Positions 1-8,575 of a stretch of 50,548 nt of DNA are shown here, in pieces. Source of the DNA: Pseudomonas sp. SDI (GTDB taxonomy: Bacteria; Pseudomonadota; Gammaproteobacteria; Pseudomonadales; Pseudomonadaceae); assembly GCF_003105155.1 (NCBI RefSeq), contig NZ_QETK01000033.1:1-50548 (forward strand). Reading direction: 5' to 3'. Position 1 is the first letter of the stretch. Every line of letters starts with the position of its first letter. The notes under the pieces are model-generated. The model saw only the letters and a program-made list of their open reading frames with translations, had not been told where the DNA came from and searched no databases. Both the position numbers and the translations under genes were made by a program.

Positions 1-49
1 CCCACAGGGGGGAAGGTTAACCCTGTGGGAGCGGGCTCGTCCCGCGATG
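1..49. repeat. REP-type palindrome downstream of valS
   Basis: The window opens in a REP-like element. CCCACA at 1-6 is complementary to TGTGGG at 24-29. A second stem GCGGG/CCCGC (31-35/41-45) sits around CTCGT. The same GTGGGAGCGGGCTYGTCCCGCG-type core recurs at 3.1, 11.8 and 50.5 kb. It lies beyond the 3' end of valS, the usual position for REPs. Confidence 0.75.
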
Positions 50-71
50 GCGTCGCTGAAGTCAGCGTGTG

Positions 72-2918
72 TTACAAGCTGGCGATCCGCGCATGCTGCT
101 CGGTGAAGTTGGCCAGGGCCTGTTCGGCTTCGGCCAGCTTCGCGCGCTCCTTGTCGATCACCGCAGGCGGTGCCTTGTCAACGAACGCCGGATTCGACAG
201 CTTGCCGCCAACGCGCTGGACTTCGCCCTGCAGACGCTGGATTTCCTTGTTCAGGCGCGCAAGCTCGGCGTCCTTGTCGATCAACCCGGCCATCGGCACC
301 AGCACCTGCAGGTCGCCAACCAGGGCGGTGGCGCTGAGTGGCGCCTCGTCCTGTTCGCCGAGCACGGTGAAGGATTCGATCTTCGCCAGCTTTTTCAGCA
401 GCGCTTCGTTTTCCTGCAGGCGACGCTGGTCTTCGGCACTGGCGTTCTTCAGGAACAGTTGCAGCGGCTTGCCCGGGCCGATGTTCATCTCGCCGCGGAT
501 GTTGCGCACGCCGAGCATCAGCTCTTTCAGCCACTCGATGTCGCCTTCGGCCGCCGCATCGATGCGGCTGTCGTTGGCCACGGGCCACGGCTGCAGCATG
601 ATGGTCTTGCCTTCGGCACCGGCCAGCGGCGCCAGGCGCTGCCAGATCTCTTCGGTGATGAACGGCATGAACGGGTGCGCCAGGCGCAGGGCCACTTCCA
701 GCACGCGCACCAGGGTGCGACGGGTGCCGCGGGCGCGTTCGACCGGGGCGTTCTCGTCCCACAGCACAGGCTTGGACAGTTCCAGGTACCAGTCGCAGTA
801 CTGGTTCCAGATGAATTCGTACAGCGCCTGCGCCGCCAGGTCGAAGCGGAACTGCTCGAGCTGACGGGTCACCTCGGTTTCGGTGCGTTGCAACTGCGAG
901 ATGATCCAGCGGTCGGCCAGCGACAGCTCGTAGTCTTCGCCGTTCTGGCCGCAGTCTTCACCCTTGTCGAGCACGTAGCGCGCGGCGTTCCAGATCTTGT
1001 TGCAGAAGTTCCGGTAGCCTTCGACGCGGCCCATGTCGAACTTGATGTCGCGACCAGTGGAGGCCAGCGAGCAGAAGGTGAAGCGCAGGGCGTCGGTGCC
1101 GTAGCTGGCGATGCCTTCCGGGAACTCGGCGCGGGTCTGCTTGGCGATCTTCTCGGCCAGCTTCGGTTGCATCATGCCGCTGGTGCGTTTTTCCAGCAGT
1201 TCGTCCAGGGTGATGCCGTCGACGATGTCCAGCGGGTCGAGCACGTTGCCCTTGGACTTGGACATCTTCTGGCCCTGGCCGTCGCGGACCAGGCCATGCA
1301 CGTAGACCGTCTTGAATGGCACCTGCGGGGTACCGTCCTCGTTCTTCACCAGGTGCATGGTCAACATGATCATCCGGGCAACCCAGAAGAAGATGATGTC
1401 GAAACCGGTCACCAGCACGTCGGTGGAGTGGAAGGTCTTGAGGAATTCGGTCTGCTGCGGCCAGCCCAGGGTGGAGAAGGTCCACAGGCCCGAACTGAAC
1501 CAGGTGTCGAGCACATCGTTGTCCTGGTTCAGGACCACGTCGGCCCCCAGGTTGTGCTTGGCGCGGACTTCTTCCTCGCTACGGCCGACGTAGACCTTGC
1601 CGGACTCGTCGTACCAGGCCGGGATCCGGTGGCCCCACCACAGCTGGCGGCTGATGCACCAGTCCTGGATATCGCGCATCCAGGAGAAATACATGTTTTC
1701 GTACTGCTTGGGCACGAACTGGATGCGACCGTCTTCGACAGCGGCAATGGCCGGCTCGGCCAGCGGTTTGGTCGACACGTACCACTGGTCGGTCAGCCAT
1801 GGCTCGATGACGGTGCCGGAGCGGTCGCCTTTCGGCACTTTCAGGGCATGGTCGTCGACGCTGACCAGCAGGCCGGCGGCATCGAAGTCGGCCACGATCT
1901 GCTTACGCGCAACGAAGCGATCCAGGCCGGCGTATTGTGCTGGCAGGCGGGCGTCGATGCTGTCGTTGACGCTGCCGTCGAGGTTGAACACCTGGGCCGC
2001 TGGCAGCACGAAGGCGTTCTTGTCGAAGATGTTCAGCAGTGGCAGGTTGTGGCGCTTGCCGACTTCGTAGTCGTTGAAGTCGTGGGCTGGGGTGATTTTC
2101 ACGCAGCCAGTGCCGAATGCCGGGTCGCAGTAGTCGTCGGCGATGATCGGGATGCGCCGGCCAACCAGCGGCAGCTCGACAAATTTGCCGATCAGCGCCT
2201 GGTAGCGTTCGTCGTTCGGGTTGACCGCGACGGCGGCGTCGCCGAGCATGGTTTCCGGCCGGGTGGTGGCAACGACCAGGTAGTCCTTGCCTTCGGCGGT
2301 CTTGGCGCCGTCGGCCAGCGGGTAGCGCAGGTTCCACAGGTGGCCCTTCTCGTCGTGGTTTTCCACTTCGAGGTCGGAGATCGCCGTGTGCAGCTTGGTG
2401 TCCCAGTTGACCAGGCGTTTGCCGCGGTAGATCAGGCCGTCTTCATGCAGGCGCACGAAGGCTTCCTTGACCGCGTCGGACAGGCCGTCGTCCATGGTGA
2501 AGCGTTCGCGGCTCCAGTCTACCGAGGAGCCCAGGCGGCGGATCTGCCGGCTGATGTTGCCACCGGATTGCTCTTTCCATTCCCAGACTTTATCCAGGAA
2601 CTTCTCGCGGCCGAGGTCGTGGCGGCTCTGGCCTTTGGCTTCGAGCTGGCGCTCGACCAACATTTGTGTGGCGATACCGGCGTGGTCGGTACCTGGCTGC
2701 CACAGGGTGTTGCGGCCTTGCATGCGACGGAAACGGATCAGGGCGTCCATGATCGCGTTGTTGAAGCCGTGCCCCATGTGCAGGCTGCCGGTGACGTTCG
2801 GCGGCGGGATCATGATGGTGTACGACTCGCCCGCACCTTGCGGGGCGAAATAATTCTCGGACTCCCAGGTGTTGTACCAGGAAGTTTCAATAGCGTGCGG
2901 CTGGTAGGTCTTATCCAT
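72..2918 (-). CDS. valS: Valine--tRNA ligase
   Basis: This is a class I aminoacyl-tRNA synthetase that charges tRNA(Val) in the cytoplasm and edits mischarged threonine. The 948-residue length is normal for bacterial ValRS. Visible marks are the HIGH-type motif PPPNVTGSLHMGH near residue 40, the tryptophan-rich catalytic core (WCISRQLWWGHRIPAWY), the KMSKSKGNVLDP loop near residue 555, an anticodon-binding region (ADRWIISQL onward), and a C-terminal coiled coil (LARLNKEIQRLQGEV). The ATG at 2918 gives the canonical N-terminus MDKTYQPHAIE. It is the last gene of a minus-strand group pepA-holC-unknown-valS; a REP pair lies between it and the gene before. Confidence 0.98.
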   Translation of the reverse strand: MDKTYQPHAIETSWYNTWESENYFAPQGAGESYTIMIPPPNVTGSLHMGHGFNNAIMDALIRFRRMQGRNTLWQPGTDHAGIATQMLVERQLEAKGQSRHDLGREKFLDKVWEWKEQSGGNISRQIRRLGSSVDWSRERFTMDDGLSDAVKEAFVRLHEDGLIYRGKRLVNWDTKLHTAISDLEVENHDEKGHLWNLRYPLADGAKTAEGKDYLVVATTRPETMLGDAAVAVNPNDERYQALIGKFVELPLVGRRIPIIADDYCDPAFGTGCVKITPAHDFNDYEVGKRHNLPLLNIFDKNAFVLPAAQVFNLDGSVNDSIDARLPAQYAGLDRFVARKQIVADFDAAGLLVSVDDHALKVPKGDRSGTVIEPWLTDQWYVSTKPLAEPAIAAVEDGRIQFVPKQYENMYFSWMRDIQDWCISRQLWWGHRIPAWYDESGKVYVGRSEEEVRAKHNLGADVVLNQDNDVLDTWFSSGLWTFSTLGWPQQTEFLKTFHSTDVLVTGFDIIFFWVARMIMLTMHLVKNEDGTPQVPFKTVYVHGLVRDGQGQKMSKSKGNVLDPLDIVDGITLDELLEKRTSGMMQPKLAEKIAKQTRAEFPEGIASYGTDALRFTFCSLASTGRDIKFDMGRVEGYRNFCNKIWNAARYVLDKGEDCGQNGEDYELSLADRWIISQLQRTETEVTRQLEQFRFDLAAQALYEFIWNQYCDWYLELSKPVLWDENAPVERARGTRRTLVRVLEVALRLAHPFMPFITEEIWQRLAPLAGAEGKTIMLQPWPVANDSRIDAAAEGDIEWLKELMLGVRNIRGEMNIGPGKPLQLFLKNASAEDQRRLQENEALLKKLAKIESFTVLGEQDEAPLSATALVGDLQVLVPMAGLIDKDAELARLNKEIQRLQGEVQRVGGKLSNPAFVDKAPPAVIDKERAKLAEAEQALANFTEQHARIASL

Positions 2919-3040
2919 GCGCGGCGGGACCCTATGGCATTAATTCGGGAAAGCCGAGCAGTATAACGGGGATAAGGCGCGGGGCGTAGCGTGAGGTGAT
3001 GGTGGGGAGGTAGAAAGGCAGGTTTTCGGCGTTTTGGTCT

Positions 3041-3108
3041 CATCGCGGGACAAGCCCGCTTCCACCGGTACTGAATTGCCTTTGTGGGAGCGGGCTTGTC
3101 CCGCGATG
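3041..3108. repeat. REP inverted pair between the small gene and valS
   Basis: Two 25-base arms at 3041-3065 and 3084-3108 are reverse complements with one mismatch, separated by 18 bases. Each arm also contains its own GCGGG/CCCGC mini-stem. This is a typical Pseudomonas REP doublet that would form a long hairpin in the transcript ahead of valS. Confidence 0.85.
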
Positions 3109-3122
3109 AGGCCGCAGCAGGT

Positions 3123-3488
3123 TTACGGGTTCAACAACCGCTCAAGCCGCGCATCCAGGCGGCGCTTGATCTCGGTTTCGATATGCGGGGTAAAGTCGTT
3201 GATCACATCCTGCATGATCAACTGCGCAGCGGCGCGCAACTCGCTGTCCAGGTGCAGCAGGGTGTCCTGACGGCGGGTTTGCGGGTCGCGTTCGGGCGCT
3301 GCTTTCGGGGCTGCCGGCGGCGCAACGTCGACCGGCTCCAGCAGCAGCGGAATCTGTTCGTCGACCGGCTCCGTCAGCACCGTATCGGTAAGCATTGGTG
3401 GTTCCAGGGTATCGTCACCGAGCAGTTGGCGGATCGACTCAAGGTCGTCCAGCAGGTGCGCGGATTTAGGGTTTGCAGGTTTGTCCAT
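3123..3488 (-). CDS. Small conserved-looking protein of unknown function
   Basis: This 121-residue protein starts at ATG 3488, only 5 bases after the holC stop, so it is almost certainly co-translated with holC. The N-terminal part (SAHLLDDLESIRQLLGDD) looks helical. The middle is low-complexity, rich in Pro, Val and Ala (roughly residues 35-65). The C-terminal half is a charged amphipathic helical region ending in EIKRRLDARLERLLNP. There is no signal peptide or membrane segment. I do not recognise a family. Its position between holC and valS suggests a housekeeping or DNA-polymerase-related role, but that is inference from context only. A longer in-frame extension upstream overlaps holC and is rejected. 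Confidence 0.8.
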   Translation of the reverse strand: MDKPANPKSAHLLDDLESIRQLLGDDTLEPPMLTDTVLTEPVDEQIPLLLEPVDVAPPAAPKAAPERDPQTRRQDTLLHLDSELRAAAQLIMQDVINDFTPHIETEIKRRLDARLERLLNP

Positions 3489-3493
3489 CGTCG

Positions 3494-3922
3494 TCAGAGT
3501 CGCTGTAAGCGGTGATCTTGCAGAGCATAGCCCTGTTCGCGGTAGAAACGGAAACTCTCCCGGGCCGCCTGACGAATCGCGGGCTCTTCGACCACGATTT
3601 CGGCAATTCGGGCAAAACGCCCGGCAAAGGCTGGCACCTTGAGGTCCAGGTTGACCAGCAGGTCCGAATGGTTGCCGGCATCCTCGCCGATACCCAGTGC
3701 CACCGCAGCCTCGGCATCGTCCTCGGCAGGGCTGTGCGGCACGAAGGCCTCGCCCTTGAAGGCCCAGAGCCGCGCATCGAGTTCGTCGCGCTGCGCCGCA
3801 TCGCTGCAGTTCAGGTACACCCGATGCCCCAGGCGCCAGGCCTTTTCGCAGAGTTTGCAGGCAAAATCCAGCCGCGCGGCGGGCGCGGGGCTGGGCAGAA
3901 TATAGAAGTCGACTTTGCTCAT
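3494..3922 (-). CDS. holC: DNA polymerase III subunit chi
   Basis: This is the chi subunit of the clamp-loader complex; in the known family it links the psi subunit to single-strand DNA-binding protein during replication. The 142 residues match the usual length. The N-terminus (MSKVDFYILPS) and the pattern FACKLCEKAWRLGHRVYLNC are characteristic of HolC, followed by LWAFKGEAFVPHSPAED and the NLDLKVPAFAGRFARIAEIV strand. It starts 51 bases after pepA, matching the common pepA-holC-valS order of gammaproteobacteria, and is followed at 5 bases by the small unknown gene. Confidence 0.95.
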   Translation of the reverse strand: MSKVDFYILPSPAPAARLDFACKLCEKAWRLGHRVYLNCSDAAQRDELDARLWAFKGEAFVPHSPAEDDAEAAVALGIGEDAGNHSDLLVNLDLKVPAFAGRFARIAEIVVEEPAIRQAARESFRFYREQGYALQDHRLQRL

Positions 3923-3973
3923 GATGGTCGTGCCGGCCGGCTACACCCGCAGGTGCAGCCGGCAGCGCTCGTC

Positions 3974-5467
3974 TCAGGCGTTGGCGCGATCGAGCAGGTA
4001 CTGGGTCAGCAGCGGCACCGGGCGGCCAGTGGCGCCCTTGTCCTTGCCGCCGCTGTTCCAGGCCGTGCCGGCGATGTCCAGGTGGGCCCAGTGGTAGGCC
4101 TTGGCAAAGCGCGAGAGGAAGCAACCAGCGGTGATCGAGCCGGCTTTCGGCCCACCGATGTTGGCGATGTCGGCGAACGGGCTATCCAACTGCTCCTGGT
4201 ACTCATCGAACAGCGGCAGTTGCCAGGCGCGGTCGTCGGCACGCTTGCCGGCGTCGAGCAGTTGGTCGATCAGGTCGTCGTTGTTACCCATCAGGCCGGA
4301 AGTGTGGCTGCCCAGGGCAACGATGCAGGCGCCGGTCAGGGTGGCGATGTCGATCACTGCCTGCGGCTTGAAGCGCTCGGCGTAGGTCAGGGTGTCGCAC
4401 AACACCAAGCGGCCTTCGGCGTCGGTATTGAGGATCTCTACCGTTTGCCCGCTCATGGTGGTGACGATATCGCCCGGACGGGTTGCGCCGCCGCTCGGCA
4501 TGTTCTCGGCACAGGCCAGCAGGCACACCAGGTTGATCGGCAGTTGCAGATCGAGTACTGCCCGCAGGGTGCCGAAGACACTGGCGGCGCCGCCCATGTC
4601 GTACTTCATTTCATCCATGCCGGCGCCCGGCTTGAGGCTGATGCCGCCGGTATCGAAGGTGATGCCCTTGCCAACCAGCACGAACGGCTTCTCGCTCTTC
4701 TTGCCGCCCTGGTATTGCATGACGATCAGCCGTGGCGGCTGGTCGCTGCCCTGGCCGACGGCGTAGAACGCGCCCATGCCCAGGTCCTTGATCTTCTTCT
4801 CGTCGAGCACTTCGACTTTCAGGGCCTTGTAGGCCTTGCCCAGGCCCTTGGCCTGTTCGGCCAGGTAGCTTGGGTGGCAGATGTTCGGCGGCTGGTTGCC
4901 CAGGTCACGGGTGAAACGCATGCCGGCGGCGATAGCAGTGGCGTGTTTGACCGCCCGCTCGACCTCGGCCTGGCCGGTTTTCTCGACCAGCAGGGTGATC
5001 TTTTTCAGCGCCCGTGGCTCGACTTTCTGGCTCTTGTAGAGGTCGAAGACGTATTCGCCGTCGAGCAGGGTTTCGGCCAGCAGGCGGGTTTTGCCGTAGT
5101 GGGCGTCACGGCCGCTGACGGCGATGTCGTCCAGCGCCAGGCTCGCGTCGCTCCCGGCCAGGCCCTTGAGCACGGTCAGCACGCTGTTGATCACTTTGCG
5201 CCAGTTGCGGTCGCCGAGGCTGTCTTCCTTGCCGACGCCCACCAACAGCACGCGCTCGGCCTTCAGGCCTGGCAGGCCTTGCAGTAGCAGGGTCTGGCCA
5301 ACCTTGCCGGCCAGGTCGCCGCGCTTGAGCACGGCGCTCAGGGCACCGGCCGTGGCCTCGTCGATGGCCTTGGCGGTGTTACCCAGTTTGCGCCCTTCGC
5401 CGACAGGCACGACCAGAGTGGCGGTTTTCAAGGATGCTGCGGCTACGCTTTTTACAACCAATTCCAT
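3974..5467 (-). CDS. pepA: Leucyl aminopeptidase PepA (M17 family)
   Basis: This is a cytoplasmic hexameric metallo-aminopeptidase that removes N-terminal residues from peptides; family members in other bacteria also bind DNA. The 497-residue protein shows the M17 metal and active-site segments VGKGITFDTGGISLKPG (near residue 265) and the signature NTDAEGRLVL (near residue 340). The ATG at 5467 gives MELVVKSVAAAS, the usual N-terminus. An upstream in-frame extension of 49 residues has no family character and is rejected. It is first in the minus-strand group leading to valS and divergent from lptF, with a 284-base intergenic region between them. Confidence 0.97.
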   Translation of the reverse strand: MELVVKSVAAASLKTATLVVPVGEGRKLGNTAKAIDEATAGALSAVLKRGDLAGKVGQTLLLQGLPGLKAERVLLVGVGKEDSLGDRNWRKVINSVLTVLKGLAGSDASLALDDIAVSGRDAHYGKTRLLAETLLDGEYVFDLYKSQKVEPRALKKITLLVEKTGQAEVERAVKHATAIAAGMRFTRDLGNQPPNICHPSYLAEQAKGLGKAYKALKVEVLDEKKIKDLGMGAFYAVGQGSDQPPRLIVMQYQGGKKSEKPFVLVGKGITFDTGGISLKPGAGMDEMKYDMGGAASVFGTLRAVLDLQLPINLVCLLACAENMPSGGATRPGDIVTTMSGQTVEILNTDAEGRLVLCDTLTYAERFKPQAVIDIATLTGACIVALGSHTSGLMGNNDDLIDQLLDAGKRADDRAWQLPLFDEYQEQLDSPFADIANIGGPKAGSITAGCFLSRFAKAYHWAHLDIAGTAWNSGGKDKGATGRPVPLLTQYLLDRANA

Positions 5468-5619
5468 GTCAGGGTCCCCGAATGAACTGTCTTCACGCGC
5501 TGTCGTTGCAGGCGTTTCAGGCGGATGTTTGCGCGTCGGCGCGCGAAAGATAAAGCCGCCAGTTTGAGCCTGCTTTGGCTGCGCTGACAACCCCGTGATG
5601 AAGCATTGCGCCACGCCAA

Positions 5620-5648
5620 GTGACAGGCACGGTCAATCACAGGATAAT
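5620..5648 (+). promoter_or_regulatory. Candidate sigma-70 promoter for lptFG
   Basis: GTGACA (5620-5625) and GATAAT (5643-5648) each match 5 of 6 consensus bases and are spaced exactly 17 bases apart. Transcription would start near 5655, about 95 bases before the lptF start. An alternative long reading of lptF would begin inside this -35 element, which argues for the downstream TTG start. Confidence 0.6.
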
Positions 5649-5751
5649 GCGCCGACTTTTGTCCGGGTCCGCTGTGCGAGCCGGCAACTATCATGGTTGC
5701 AACGTTTTCCTTGTTCGGCTGTCTGAGCCTGACAACCCAGGAGTGTCTGGT

Positions 5752-6867
5752 TTGATCGTCTTCCGTTATTTGTCCCGCGAGGTCCTGCTGACCTTGAGCG
5801 CCGTCAGCGCTGTGCTGCTGGTGATCATCATGAGCGGGCGCTTCATCAAATACCTGGCCCAGGCGGCCCAGGGCATGCTCGATCCGGGCGTGCTGTTCAT
5901 GATCATGGGTTTCCGTCTGCCGGGCTTCCTGCAACTGATCCTGCCGCTGGGGCTGTTCCTCGGCATCCTGCTGGCCTATGGGCGGCTTTATCTCGAAAGC
6001 GAGATGACGGTGCTCTCGGCCACCGGCATGAGCCAGCAGCGCCTGCTTGCCATGACCATGGCGCCGGCCCTGCTGGTCGCCCTGCTGGTGGCGTGGTTGA
6101 GCCTGAGCCTGGCTCCACAGGGCGTGGCACGGGTGGCGCAGATCATCAACCAGCAGGATGCCCTGACCGAGTTCGACACCTTGGTGCCGGGTCGCTTCCA
6201 GAACCTGCGCGACGGTTCGCGGGTGACCTACACCGAGCAGTTGTCGGATGACCGTTCGAAGCTGGGCGGGGTGTTCATCAGCGAGAAGCGCCTGTCTACC
6301 GACAAGTCCAAGGACCGTGGCATTTCCGTGCTGGTGGCCGAAAAGGGGCGGCAGGAGGTGCAGGCCGACGGCAACCGCTACCTGATTCTGGAAAATGGCT
6401 ATCGCTACGACGGTAACCCAGGCCAGGCCGACTACCGGGCGATCAAGTACGACACCTATGGGGTGTTGTTGCCCAAGCCGGAAGTCAGCGCCGAAGTCAC
6501 CGAGCGCGAAGCGATCCCGACGTCCGAGCTGTTCGCTCACGACGGGCTGCGCGAGCGCGCCGAGCTGCAATGGCGCCTGTCGTTGCCGCTGCTGGTCTTC
6601 ATCGTGACCCTGATGGCGGTGCCGCTGTCGCGGGTCAATCCGCGCCAGGGCCGTTTCCTCAAGCTGCTGCCGGCGATCCTTCTGTATATGGCTTACCTGA
6701 CGATTCTGATTGCCGCCCGTGGCGCCCTGGAGAAAGGCAAGATGCCGATCGCCCTTGGCCTGTGGTCGGTGCATGGCCTGTTCCTGGTGATCGGCCTGGG
6801 CCTGATGTACTGGGAGCCGCTGCGCCTGAAGCTGGCCAGCCGGCGTCTGGAGGTGGCCCATGGCTAA
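5752..6867 (+). CDS. lptF: LPS export ABC transporter permease LptF
   Basis: LptF is one of two inner-membrane permeases of the LptB2FG complex, which extracts lipopolysaccharide for transport to the outer membrane. The protein has the LptF/LptG layout: N-terminal membrane helices (FRYLSREVLLTLSAVSAVLLVII; LPGFLQLILPLGLFLGILLAYGRLYLESEM), a periplasmic beta-rich middle (about residues 125-265), and three C-terminal helices from WRLSLPLLVFIVTLMAVPLSR. I choose the TTG at 5752 (371 residues, usual length) because a CAGGAG ribosome site ends about 9 bases before it and homologous proteins start with IVFRYL. It overlaps lptG by 8 bases. Confidence 0.93.
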   Translation: MIVFRYLSREVLLTLSAVSAVLLVIIMSGRFIKYLAQAAQGMLDPGVLFMIMGFRLPGFLQLILPLGLFLGILLAYGRLYLESEMTVLSATGMSQQRLLAMTMAPALLVALLVAWLSLSLAPQGVARVAQIINQQDALTEFDTLVPGRFQNLRDGSRVTYTEQLSDDRSKLGGVFISEKRLSTDKSKDRGISVLVAEKGRQEVQADGNRYLILENGYRYDGNPGQADYRAIKYDTYGVLLPKPEVSAEVTEREAIPTSELFAHDGLRERAELQWRLSLPLLVFIVTLMAVPLSRVNPRQGRFLKLLPAILLYMAYLTILIAARGALEKGKMPIALGLWSVHGLFLVIGLGLMYWEPLRLKLASRRLEVAHG

Positions 6868-7921
6868 GCTCGACCGCTACATCGGCCAGAGCGTGTTCAT
6901 GGCCATTCTTGCCGTGCTGGGGATCATTCTTGGCCTGGCTTCCTTGTTCGCCTTCATCGACGAGATGAGCGACATCAGCGACAGCTACACCCTGTGGGAT
7001 GCGGGTAACTTCGTCCTGCTGACCGCGCCGCGGCGGCTCTATGACATGCTGCCGATGGCGGCACTGATCGGCTGTCTGATCGGCCTGGGCAGCCTGGCGA
7101 GCAACAGCGAGCTGACCATCATGCGGGCGGCCGGTGTGTCGATCGGGCGTATCGTCTGGGCGGTGATGAAGCCGATGCTGGTGCTGATGCTGGCCGGCGT
7201 GCTGATCGGCGAGTACCTCGCCCCGGTCACCGAGAACAAGGCCCAGGCCGACCGTTCGCTGGCGCAGGGCAGTGGCGACGCGCAAAGCTCCAAGCGTGGC
7301 CTGTGGCACCGCCAGGGTGAAGAGTTCGTGCACATCAACACTGTGCAACCGAATGGTTTGCTACTGGGTGTGACGCGCTATCGCTTCGACAACGAGCGGC
7401 ACATGCAGACCTCGAGTTTTGCTCGACGTGCGCAGTATGTGGAAGGGCATTGGGAGCTGACCGATGTGACCACCACGCATTTCCGTGGCGATCACACCGA
7501 GGTCATCAACAACCCGCAAGAGCGCTGGGATGTGGCGTTGACCCCGGAGCTGCTCAACACCGTGGTGTTGGCACCGGAGTCGCTGTCGATCACCGGGCTG
7601 TGGGATTACATCCACTACCTGTCCGACCAGGGGCTGAACAATGCCCGCTACTGGCTGGCGTTCTGGACCAAGGTGCTGCAGCCGATGGTGACGGCGGCGC
7701 TGGTGTTGATGGCGGTGTCGTTCATCTTCGGGCCGTTGCGTTCGGTGACGCTGGGGCAACGAGTGTTTACCGGTGTGCTGGTTGGGTTTGTGTTCCGCAT
7801 TGCACAGGATCTGCTTGGGCCATCAAGCCAGGTGTTCGGCTTCCCACCACTGTTGGCGGTGGTGCTGCCAGCGGCGATCTGTGCATTGGCCGGGGTTTGG
7901 TTGTTGCGTCGGGCGGGGTAG
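6860..7921 (+). CDS. lptG: LPS export ABC transporter permease LptG
   Basis: LptG is the partner permease of LptF in the LptB2FG lipopolysaccharide extractor in the inner membrane. At 353 residues it has the family length and topology: MAKLDRYIGQSVFMAILAVLGIILGLASLFAFIDE at the N-terminus, a periplasmic domain at about residues 130-265 (QRGLWHRQGEEFVHIN-like segment), and C-terminal helices ending in GVWLLRRAG. The start ATG lies inside the last codons of lptF (8-base overlap), indicating translational coupling. A clear rho-independent terminator follows 19 bases after the stop, so lptFG is a two-gene operon. Confidence 0.95.
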   Translation: MAKLDRYIGQSVFMAILAVLGIILGLASLFAFIDEMSDISDSYTLWDAGNFVLLTAPRRLYDMLPMAALIGCLIGLGSLASNSELTIMRAAGVSIGRIVWAVMKPMLVLMLAGVLIGEYLAPVTENKAQADRSLAQGSGDAQSSKRGLWHRQGEEFVHINTVQPNGLLLGVTRYRFDNERHMQTSSFARRAQYVEGHWELTDVTTTHFRGDHTEVINNPQERWDVALTPELLNTVVLAPESLSITGLWDYIHYLSDQGLNNARYWLAFWTKVLQPMVTAALVLMAVSFIFGPLRSVTLGQRVFTGVLVGFVFRIAQDLLGPSSQVFGFPPLLAVVLPAAICALAGVWLLRRAG

Positions 7922-7940
7922 GTTGCGCTGACGTGCAAAG

Positions 7941-7966
7941 AGCCGACCGTAGGGTCGGCTTTTTTG
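7941..7966 (+). terminator. Rho-independent terminator of lptFG
   Basis: AGCCGACC (7941-7948) pairs perfectly with GGTCGGCT (7953-7960) across the loop GTAG, and the stem runs into six consecutive T (7960-7965). Confidence 0.93.
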
Positions 7967-7989
7967 TGGGCGTTTGGAACGTGCGGCCA

Positions 7990-8478
7990 TTACTTCTTAG
8001 GTTTGGGAATCCGCACCAGCTGCGTCTCCGAGTAAATGTCATGCCAGCTGCGCTTACGCTTATCCACCAGCACCCAGAGGAACCCCAACCCCAAGCACAA
8101 CCATGAGCCTATCGACACCACAAACCTCAACAGCGCCTGCCACAGGCTGATCGCCGAGCCATCGGTGTTCTGTACCCGCACGCCCCACACCTGCATACCC
8201 AGCGTCTGCCCGCCATGGGTCCAGAACTTGGCAAAGAACCCGAACAGCATAAACAGCAGAATCGTCGACAACAGCGGATCGCCATCCAGCGCCCCGGCCT
8301 CGGTCAACGTTTTCATCCGCGCCTCGCCGAGAATCGCCAGTTGCACCATCTTGTACACCAGCGTGGTCACCATCAGCAGCGCCACACACAGCAGGAAGTC
8401 ATAAAACATCGCGGCCAGGCGACGACCCAGGCCGGCCACCGGAAACTCACCCTGCGGCTGCAATAATTGCTTGGGCAT
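7990..8478 (-). CDS. RDD-family membrane protein
   Basis: This is a 162-residue inner-membrane protein of the RDD family, whose function is mostly unknown. The RDD-type start of the domain is seen in GLGRRLAAMFYDFLLC (about residues 16-31). Three hydrophobic stretches follow: LLCVALLMVTTLVYKMVQLAIL, LLSTILLFMLFGFFAKFW and LLRFVVSIGSWLCLGLGFLWVLV. The conserved GGQTLGMQVWGVRV lies between the second and third, and a cytoplasmic tail contains KRKRSWHDIYSETQLV. I choose ATG 8478 because AAGGAG lies 9 bases upstream; an in-frame ATG 7 codons earlier is less well placed. It is convergent with lptG and follows the cold-shock gene, from which a terminator separates it. Confidence 0.88.
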   Translation of the reverse strand: MPKQLLQPQGEFPVAGLGRRLAAMFYDFLLCVALLMVTTLVYKMVQLAILGEARMKTLTEAGALDGDPLLSTILLFMLFGFFAKFWTHGGQTLGMQVWGVRVQNTDGSAISLWQALLRFVVSIGSWLCLGLGFLWVLVDKRKRSWHDIYSETQLVRIPKPKK

Positions 8479-8526
8479 ACGGAACGGCTCCTTGCGCAAA
8501 AACGCCCATTCTACGGAATCGCAGGC

Positions 8527-8559
8527 ACAAAAAAGCCTCTGCTGTTACCAGCAGAGGCT
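8527..8559 (-). terminator. Rho-independent terminator of the cold-shock gene
   Basis: GCCTCTGCTG (8535-8544) and CAGCAGAGGC (8549-8558) form a perfect 10-base stem with loop TTAC. On the minus strand the stem is followed by six T (complement of the A run at 8529-8534). A short T run on the other side could also let it work in the plus direction. Confidence 0.93.
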
Positions 8560-8575
8560 CTTTTGTTGATGAAGA

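Noticed and set aside
69..2966. A 965-codon open frame antisense to valS on the plus strand
   Set aside because: It mirrors the valS coding frame in high-GC DNA, its composition (rich in Gln, His, Val, Ala, Arg) is typical of antisense shadow frames, and valS is unmistakable.
5452..6861. A 469-codon open frame antisense to lptF
   Set aside because: Very rich in Gln, His and Arg, as expected opposite a membrane protein in high-GC DNA; it also covers the lptF promoter.
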